A DNA stretch of 37,262 bases from assembly GCA_015680685.1 (NCBI GenBank), contig MNCI01011967.1:212326-249587 (forward strand). The letters run 5' to 3'. This DNA is from Gnetum montanum (Eukaryota; Streptophyta; Gnetopsida; Gnetales; Gnetaceae). Shown one piece after another: positions 29,967 through 37,262 of this stretch (its first letter is position 1; every line of letters starts with the position of its first letter). A program made the translations under genes and the position numbers. Below the pieces are notes generated by a model. It was given only the letters and a program-made list of their open reading frames with translations. It was not told the origin of the DNA and made no database searches.

Positions 29967-31810
29967 ATTACTTCCCTCTAAAATCATAATGTCCAATTAC
30001 TTTTAGAAGATTTTTGATGTATGATAATTAAAGCATTTGAATTGGTACCTTTAATGTAATTCATGTATCTTCTAAGAAAAGAAACATTTCAAAAGGAATT
30101 CCTTGAGCATATCAATTATTTGCTATCTTTATCATAAAGTACTATTAATAGGAGTCCTTGCTCTCAAAAGTCTCCAAACTTGATCTTGATATGGCACTCT
30201 AGATTTATGGAAGCATCACCCAGTCCTTGTATAATTCTCAATGAATGTGTGATGTTTATGTTTGTTTTTCTTGTGTTGATTTTTGTTATGATGATTTCAA
30301 GGTATTTTACCATGTTTGGCGGTGTTTTATACTTATTTTGATGAGTCTAGGAGGTTTCGGGGGCTATGGGGACTTATTTGAAGGTGTTTGGAGGTTCCAA
30401 ACCTCAAAACGAGCATCTTTATTTTTGGCCCTAGCAGGATAGACGTCTACTCTAATAGTTAGATGTCTCAACTACATTTGAGACATCTCCTCTTGATAGT
30501 AGATGCCTCAAGAGATAGATGGGCAAAGTAGCCCGTGAATGGTCATTCAAGCAATGGATGAATTACAAAAGTTGAAGACTATAGTTGCTACTATGATTTT
30601 TAGATCTTCAATGACTAATCACTTAGTCCTTTCCTTTCAAAAGGGATTTCTTTTTAACTATCTAGGAAGAAATTTCCTACAATAAGCATTAAAATATTTG
30701 CATCTTCTTCTTTGAAAGATATCACTAATGGGAGCCCTTAGTCTCCACACTTAACCTTGGACTTTTTATGTAGTGTGAAGATCCTAAAAGGCTCAAGGAG
30801 AGAATACAAATCTCTATACAATAGATGCATTATGACCAAAGAGACTAGGAAGAAATACATGCATGTATGCAAAGAGAAACTATACCTCATCAACAATTAT
30901 CATCTTATGGGCCACCAATGTAGGGGGAGTCTTTTGAGACTTTGACTAAAAGACACTTAAGCAGCAACACTTCCCACTCCAACATCCATTGTTGAAAATG
31001 AACATGAAGAGGACTATTCATTTTGGAGTATGGTAAAGTATCCAAGGTAGAAGTATGAGTTAATTTTGGTCAAGATATCTTTTGGATAATTTTCCTTGTG
31101 ATGTATTTCTTGGTGCCAGTATTTAAAATTAACATGGCTATATACAAATTGCTTTATGGACATCTTGTTAAGGATATGTTTAGTTGTTTCTAAATGTGCA
31201 TGTATTTACTTTCCTTGTCATAGAACTACTATGCTTTATCCTTTTTTTTATGATTCAAAAGAAGGAGAATATTGGATGATTATATAACTATGAGATATTG
31301 GTTATTTGTTACTAATGGCTTATTGACTCAAAGATAGGTTACATGATCTTCAATGCTCAAACTTTAAAATTCAGTCTTTGGATATCAACTAAAAGGCTTG
31401 GATCTATTGTACCTCATTATTTCTAACCTTATTTGTGAACAGATATAGGGTAGCTCTTAATGAAATTTGGTTTTTCATCATCAACCTATGAAATCAGTAC
31501 TTAATGATGTATACTCTTTAACTGATATTCATCATGTTTTCTAACTTGGCTAAATGTTTGTATCTCTATGGGATTGTCATATGATGATATGCAACTATGG
31601 TGAAAATTTATTAAGGATTATGGTTGATCTTTATTTTTTCCCCGCTTCTTTTTGGGTGTTGTCCAAAAAGGGGGAGAGAGTAGAGTATTTAGTTAGAATC
31701 TCAAGCATGGTAACTTTATATATCTTGTTGATGAAACAAGTTTCTCATATCCCTATGTTATATACTAACCCATTTTCTTAAGTTTTGGACATCACCAAAA
31801 AGGGGAAGAT
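29967..31810 (+). mobile_element. 3' internal remnant of a Ty1/copia (Sirevirus-like) element
   Basis: AT-rich and without recognisable pol domains. The assignment rests on its right end: GGACATCACCAAAAAGGGG (about 31785-31806) is the kind of purine tract found directly before the 3' LTR in copia elements, and AAAAAGGGGGAGAGAG (31666-31681) and CAAAAGAAGGAGAA (about 31256) are further purine tracts upstream. Repeated purine tracts before the 3' LTR are described for Sireviruses. The left part (29967-30700) has no identified content except an AGATGTCT inverted repeat. Confidence 0.5.
30461..30488. repeat. 11-bp inverted repeat AGATGTCTCAA
   Basis: Left arm 30461-30471, loop CTACAT, right arm 30478-30488, a perfect match. 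Further AGACGTCT and AGATGCCTCAA words flank it. The same AGATGTCT/AGACATCT word is frequent inside the copia LTR at 32140-32290. Confidence 0.8.
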
Positions 31811-33065
31811 TATTGACCTTTCAGCATGTCAAAACCTTAGAGAAAATGGAGAATATGGAAATGTGTTTATAGTCTAGCAAGGTCATAAATGAGCAAGGAC
31901 TTCAAAACAAGAGTTGAGTTTGAAAACGATATCTACGTTGAGATGTCATGAGATCTACGTAGAGATGTTGTTATGAAGACTACATGGACAAGATGAGAGC
32001 ATGGATGAAAACAAATATTACAAATCAAATGAAGATGCTCCAAGGATTAGGAAGAAGCCAAATTAATAAGAGAAACCCTCAAGAACTAGAGCTCAATAAT
32101 TAAAGTGACATCTTAGCCAAGAAGAATCAATTCACAAGAAGATGTCTTCAAGAAATAGGAGACATCCCCATTGCAGAGTAGACAGCCCCCTAGAGACATC
32201 TCTCGTCTCATTCTCCAAGGAGATGTCTCCCTAGAATTGAGGCAAATCTTAGGTAGATGTCCTAACTTTAAAAGAGACGTCTACACTAGCTATTGGGTAG
32301 CTGTTGCATAATTTCTGAGGTATTTTCGGAAACTTTGAAGTTATAAAATGATACCAAATTCTTAGGAATTATGCAAACACTATTAACAGCAAAAGCAATC
32401 ATTGTCATATATATGCTATTGTACTCTTGTTCTTCATTGTAACATCATTTTCTTGGATGTATGTTGAATTGAGCTTCAATGATAAGGACTTGTAATTTTA
32501 GTTACATTATTTCCTTGTCTTTTTCTTTTTCTTGTGGCCCTACAAGGTTGATTTGCTTCTTACAAGAAGGCATCCTCATTGAGCTTGTTGAGACCCTACA
32601 AGGTTAACTAGTTTTGCAGCATCAAAATACTCCAAAGCAGAGCTTAATTTTGTAAAGGTTGTGGGATCCTTGAAACCACATTATGAGCTTGTTAGGACAT
32701 TGATGGGTTGAGTGGTTTCATAGTGACAAACACTCTAAAGTGAAGCTTAGATCTTATACATAGTGTGGTGCCCTTAAACCACATTTTGAGCTTGTTAGGA
32801 CCTTGTGGGGTTGAGAGATTTTGTAGTGATGAAACTCTCTATAGTGGAGCTCAAATCTTGTAAAGGTTATGGTGTTCTCTAAACCACATTTTGGAAAAAA
32901 CAAAGTATGGAGGTGTGCACAGATTCTACCCTCTAAGTGTGGATGCACCCAAGTTGGGGAACCACATAAAATTTTGTGTGTTCGTGTAGCTAATGTAATT
33001 GTTAATTGGAGAACTTATTCAACCCCCCTTCTAAGTTCTCAATCTTCAAGCCCACTAATCTAACA
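31811..33065 (+). repeat. LTR of a copia-like element (Sirevirus-like ends)
   Basis: It starts TATTGACC after the purine tract (TG decayed to TA) and ends ...TTCAACCCCCCTTCTAAG...CTAACA. An end of the AACCCCCCTTCTA type followed by AACA is typical of copia LTRs in plants. No second LTR is in the window, so it is either a solo LTR with a piece of internal sequence or the 3' end of an element cut on the left. A TATATATGC-like box lies at about 32408. Confidence 0.65.
32570..32890 (+). repeat. ~104-bp tandem repeat inside the copia LTR
   Basis: The word ACCACATTNTGAGCTTGTTAGGAC starts at 32675 and 32778, and ACCACATTTTGG at 32883 (spacing 103 and 105). A more divergent unit starts near 32570 (CTCATTGAGCTTGTTGAGAC). 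Confidence 0.75.
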
Positions 33066-34388
33066 CATTAAAGTTTAATAAAAATCAAGAAAAATGGAAT
33101 TTAAAAATAATAATAATAACAAAGATGAGAGAAAACTAGAAAATCAAAATGTAGACAAGTGAAACCATTAAATTAAGAGATTGAAATTAAAACAACACAA
33201 ATAGAATTTGAAAAATGAAAGGGAAATTAGAACAAATGCAAAAGGAATTTAAAAACAAAATGAAAAGTAGTAAATAAAAATGATGAAAATGACATAGTAA
33301 ATGAAATGGAAGGAAACTAAAAAAAATCAATTTAAATTTAAATTCAAATAAAACTTAAGAAAAATTAATGGGCTAGAATTGAACACAAAACCTTCTTTTT
33401 ATTAAGAAATAATGTTACCATTGTACGATTAAGTGAAAAATCTTGTAATAAATTTATTACTTACATTTTTGAATTTGAAATAAAAATGAAGATGGGAGAG
33501 GGTTTAGATAGATTGGAATATCTAATGTAAAAGCCTTTTATAGTAAATGAAGTTAGTGTTTAACATCATTAATTGATGTTAAAGGAATATGGTAACATGA
33601 TTATTTTTTTTTTTAATTTAAATGATACGGTTTTGTGCCTCATCTATTACCTTCGATTGATGGAAGGAGGATTAAAGAAGGGCTATAAATTGAAATTAAA
33701 TAACTATATATACCGTCACCCTTAAAAAACAAGGCAAAAAAAAAACCAATTTGTTCATCTAGTTGGAACGATCTAGTTAGACCGTAAGTAGGTGAACATG
33801 AAATTTTTTTTTAATTTAAACTTTTATAATTTAGTCGTAACTTAATTAGTAGATGATCAGTTGTAGTATTAGTGTAACACCTCACCTCATTAGTACGATA
33901 GAAGAAGCATAAGAGTCATTAGTACAATAGAAGGAGCATAAGAGTCATTAGTACAATAGAAGTATAAGAGTCCGAATACCATAGTTTGAGAAATCTTCGA
34001 TTAATCTTGAGATTTGTGATATATTGCAATATAATATTGAAGCCAATTTAAGATCGAATTGGATATTTAATCTATTAAATCATGTATTTTTATTGATTTT
34101 TTTAAGTTTACTATTACTAATTCTAATGCCAATAGAAAAGTAAAATTTTTATATTGGATTTTCCACTTTAACATAGCTCTTAGATGAAAAGAATTAGAAA
34201 TTGTAGCTACCAACATAGGTAAATATAACTTCTATTTTTCCAACATTATGATTCTCATGCGATCTTTACACCCATTTATTCAGATTTTTCCAATCCAATT
34301 TATGAAAAGGCCCGTTTATGCTGGATTTGGGCATGCGTATAGAAGTTTGTAAAATCCGCACATAAATCATAATTTTTAGTGCAATGGT
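33066..34388. other. AT-rich intergenic stretch
   Basis: Very A-rich on the plus strand in 33066-33360. No ORF with recognisable content. It contains GAATTGAACACAAAACC near 33377 and a short tandem repeat at 33888-33971. I see nothing else in it. Confidence 0.6.
33888..33971 (+). repeat. 29-bp tandem repeat, three units
   Basis: Unit CATTAGTACAATAGAAGGAG... starts at 33888, 33917 and 33946; the third unit is three bases shorter. Confidence 0.9.
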
Positions 34389-34732
34389 GTCTTCATTTTC
34401 AATTTTCAACCACCATAACATTCATTGTCCATTAAAATTTTACTGTCTTTCTCTCCAAATCACGTCCAAACGGATATCTTTTATCTCCAAATCACATCCA
34501 AATGGATATATCTTTTGTTAATAGAGTCTCCATTTTCAATTTTCAACCACCATAACATTCATTGTCCATTAAAATCTTACTTATCTTTCTCTCCAAATCA
34601 CGTCCAATACCGATATTTTTTGTTAATAGAGTCTCCATTTTTTATTTTCAACCACCATTCATTCTCCATTAAAATCTTACCTATTTTTTCTCTCCAAATC
34701 ACGTCCAATACCGATATCTTTTGTTAATAGAC
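34389..34732 (+). repeat. ~105-bp tandem repeat, three units
   Basis: GTCTCCATTTTCAATTTTCAACCACC-like starts (first 12 bases GTCTYCATTTTC) at 34389, 34526 and 34631; each unit ends near TTTTGTTAATAG. The first unit has an internal ~30-base duplication (TCTCCAAATCACRTCCAAA at about 34453 and 34483). Confidence 0.9.
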
Positions 34733-36160
34733 GTTGTTGCTGATTATTTTTGTCCCGCTATTGTAGCCTCACTCAAGTCCACCAATGCCTATCGTGCGCA
34801 TTTTTTGTTGCCTCGGCATAGCCTGCCGTGCATGCATTGTTGCCAAAATCCCGAAAAAGAGATAGAGCTGGTTGCCTACATGCAATCTATGTGCACCTCT
34901 TGCTAGCAAGACAATGCCCACCATCTGCTGCCGCAAGTATAGCCAACCACAAGCGCCACCGCACCACCTATGAAAGGAATGAACCGCTGCTGCAAACCTG
35001 AGAAGAGGAGGCCCGATCTATCGTCCTCTGGTGCCCCTGCACTCTTCCCCTCCTTACCATCAGGATCCTCTGTTTTTTAATGGCCTGCTCTTGTTCTTGT
35101 TTTCAGAACCTATGCACTAGTGGATGAAATAAAATCATATATGGTCGTGCAAGAAAGAGGTTCTCCTATTCTTCTTCTGAATCACTTAGTATTTTTTCTG
35201 TTCCTTGTAAAAGCTCTATTTTAGGGAGTTTGGTAACTCAAGTCTCTGTGTTGAAACAAGGTAGAGTATTTATCTCTGTGATGTGAAAGTGGATTTTTGT
35301 GACTTTGAACTTATGGTTGTGCTCAGCTAGGATTGTAAAAGAAGCCTTATAATTCTTCTTTGATTAATAGAATTACTCTTCCCCCTAGGATTTGGGATAA
35401 GTTTTATTGTAGAGGTAGGCAGACAGATCTAGTANTTGCACAAGGACTCATAAATATAGAGACTATGCATGAGAGACCAAAGCATTTTCGTTAAATTTAA
35501 AGAATCATTTTTATGGAAATTGGTGGGGTTAGATTTTGCTATTACTTGAGCTGTAACTTTTTGCTTCACATTGCTATTACTTGAACTGTAAGTTTTTACC
35601 AGTAAATTTAGACCTTCCTTGGGATATATTGAGCAATTTCAAAATTCCCTGGCCTACTCAAATTAAGCCTATGAGAATTACAAAACTCAAGGTAATTAAA
35701 TACTTTCCATATTAATTAATATAATAAGTTTCTGCATTAAGGTCATCAGGCTGGCTAGGGTTTGAATAATAGGCATGGGCGTAAGTGTTTTACTAGAAGA
35801 TGGGCATTTAGGCTTTTCATTTCTAAAGCATTTTCATGAATCACAATCACAAAATGTCAGCAAAGATGATGGATAGATGGCTGTTGATATTTTATTTTTT
35901 ATTTTATTTTTTTAACATATTTCTACAGTGTTTAACTACATTTGTATATGATTTTCAGTTTTTTTTTCTATTCCTTATTGAAATTTCATCTTGTTATTTT
36001 TAACTTTATCACTATTTTGTATTTTCAATTTTTCCACTAACTCTATTATTGTATTGCATTTCCAAATTTATTGCATTGAATGACATTTTAGTGTTAAAGC
36101 TCTTAAGGCATTTTTCTAAAAGCTCTTTGCTAGCAAAAAAAGAAAAATATATATACCCTT
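34733..36160. other. Intergenic stretch without identified genes
   Basis: A moderately GC-rich island (34750-35080) with short ORFs of no recognisable family is followed by AT-rich DNA with T runs. One undetermined base (N) is at 35435. No feature can be supported here. Confidence 0.5.
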
Positions 36161-36985
36161 AGTGATGAGTGGCGAGATACCCCTCCACTCAACCATACGA
36201 ATACGAGCGTAGCACGCGAGATCCAGTCGAACTCCACAGACTAAGTGCCTACACACCCCATGGAACACTTAGGGTTAATTATTCGTTGTCTTCCCAGACT
36301 TACTTGTAGTTGTCACGATATATGGTTAAGTAAGTCTGAGGTATATGATTTTTATAGCTTTTTATGTTTTATCTCCTATGCTATTGAGGTGAAGGGTTGA
36401 GAAACTAATTACTAACTCTAACTAATGAACTAAGTCTAAATTAACCTAGCATCAGCATCCGTTCCCACTTACTGTACACACCCTGAACAAATGCAACCGT
36501 AGCTACCAAACACTAATCGTTGCTGGGATCACCACGCGTAATGCACATGCTCAAAGTGGTCGTACTGAGGCACTTAACTAGGAGGAAAGGGTTGAGAGAA
36601 TCTAATCTAGCCTAAGTGCGATGAGCATCCATTCCTTGATTATCTGTACACATCCTTAAATGCTCGTAATCAAGTCGTACTCATTCCGCATTACTAGGAG
36701 AGAAGGGTTGAGAGAGAAAATAGTAAATAACAAGTAATAAATAACATGTAATAGATAACAATAATAAAATCCTATTCCATGCACTACAAGGTTTATCTGA
36801 AAAGCTCGTCTTTATTGCCGTACACAAACTTGTGTTCAAGTACAATGTTTGCTCAAATAAAGATCCGTTTAGTTTGGGACTCCTACTACAGGCACATGGA
36901 AAATATTCTATCTCTGGAGTGATCAATCTACCAGAGTTTCCCTACTGTCTAGCCTAGGATGAGGAAACAAGGGAGAGCCGCCTCT

Positions 36986-36994
36986 TATTTATAG
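36986..36994 (-). promoter_or_regulatory. TATA box on the minus strand near the right edge
   Basis: CTATAAATA on the minus strand, about 20-160 bases downstream of the GATATC array. The downstream sequence is GC-richer (AGAGGCGGCTCTCCC). Confidence 0.45.
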
Positions 36995-37010
36995 ATATGA
37001 CGGCACACCA

Positions 37011-37147
37011 CGATATCGCGTACGCAATATCGCAGGAGAAAACGCAATATCGTGTACGTGATATCGCGGGGGATGCAATATCGCGTACACGATATCACGC
37101 GGGATGCGATATCGCATCGGACGCAAAATCATGTACGCGATATCGTG
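37011..37147. repeat. Array of GATATC-centred palindromes with CGCGTACGC linkers
   Basis: CGATATCGCG-type words and variants occur about nine times in 137 bases (37011, 37025, 37045, 37059, 37077, 37090, 37107, 37138 and others), joined by GTACGC or GTACAC. The words are palindromic and rich in CpG, in contrast to the surrounding DNA. Confidence 0.85.
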
Positions 37148-37262
37148 GCCCATCACTTAGTCATAGTAATTTGGGTAATTGGTAAGTATATCTATTTGTA
37201 ATTTTTTTTTAATTCATTTTTGTACCGACCGAAATCGTCGGTGCAAGGCTGGAACGTTACGA

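Larger units (their letters stand above)
36161..37262 (-). repeat. LTR-like sequence on the minus strand, cut by the window end
   Basis: The minus strand has CTATAAATA (36994-36986) downstream of a palindrome array (37147-37011), which would be the U3 and promoter. Beyond it, toward lower coordinates, lie GAAGGGTTGAGA words near 36394, 36586 and 36703 and an imperfect duplication of CATCCGTTCCCACTTACTGTACACA (36457) as CATCCATTCCTTGATTATCTGTACACA (36627). No element ends or coding region were found, so this is only a suggestion. Confidence 0.35.

Noticed and set aside
30245-30442. ORF of 65 codons in the copia remnant
   Set aside because: Low-complexity Phe/Val/Gly composition in AT-rich DNA, with no similarity to copia domains that I can see.
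34721-34906. Short ORF in the GC-richer island at 34750-35080
   Set aside because: 61 codons, no start context, no recognisable motif; not supportable as a gene.
1-37262. tRNA, rRNA or host genes
   Set aside because: I looked for B-box-like GGTTCGAATCC and rRNA-like stretches and for long ORFs outside elements and saw none; a tRNAscan or BLAST run would be decisive.

Overview
The window looks like intergenic DNA from a large, repeat-rich plant genome. Every recognisable protein-coding stretch belongs to decayed LTR retrotransposons, and I found no intact host gene, tRNA or rRNA. The lineage is inferred from two things: a Ty3/gypsy Tat/Ogre-type pol with two RNase H domains, and a nearby Ty1/copia LTR with Sirevirus-like ends. 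The species cannot be told from this. Most ORFs are broken by TAG/TGA codons of the CAG>TAG and TGG>TAG type, as expected for old methylated copies.

Layout. Positions 1-8924 are the right part of element copy A (end of protease, a 5.7-kb insert, then RT, RNase H, second RNase H and a truncated integrase). At 8925 the integrase is fused to an LTR fragment (8925-9513) that begins close to the predicted transcription start, so it holds R-U5 without U3. Copy B follows: primer-binding-site candidate, a leader with ~120-bp tandem repeats, gag, protease, a 5.9-kb insert, RT (split by a 2,292-bp solo LTR with a 5-bp target duplication), RNase H, second RNase H, integrase with a DD35E spacing, a 3' untranslated region, and a full LTR (27140-28620). 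A second, more divergent LTR of the same family abuts it (28621-29966). The last 7 kb are AT-rich: the 3' end and LTR of a copia-like element (to 33065), several short tandem repeats, and at the right edge an LTR-like promoter on the minus strand with an array of GATATC palindromes.

The most notable structure is the insert between protease and RT. In both copies it carries a gene on the opposite strand with its own TATA-like box, a conserved ATG and eight inferred exons that would encode about 1,100 residues. The splice sites sit at matching positions in both copies and the reading phase is kept at every junction after allowing for single-base lesions. The whole insert is bounded by GGTCAAG on both sides, and removing it as an intron joins protease to RT in frame. 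Ogre elements are known to have an intron at this place; an antisense, itself intron-containing gene nested in it is the unusual part. The noncoding parts (introns of the antisense gene, its upstream region, and LTR U3) share a TAGCGTAGCA-type palindromic motif, and the flanks share a CTTAAACTAGCA-type repeat.

All coordinates of exons, LTR ends and domains were read by eye and may be off by a few bases; identities are visual impressions, not computed values.
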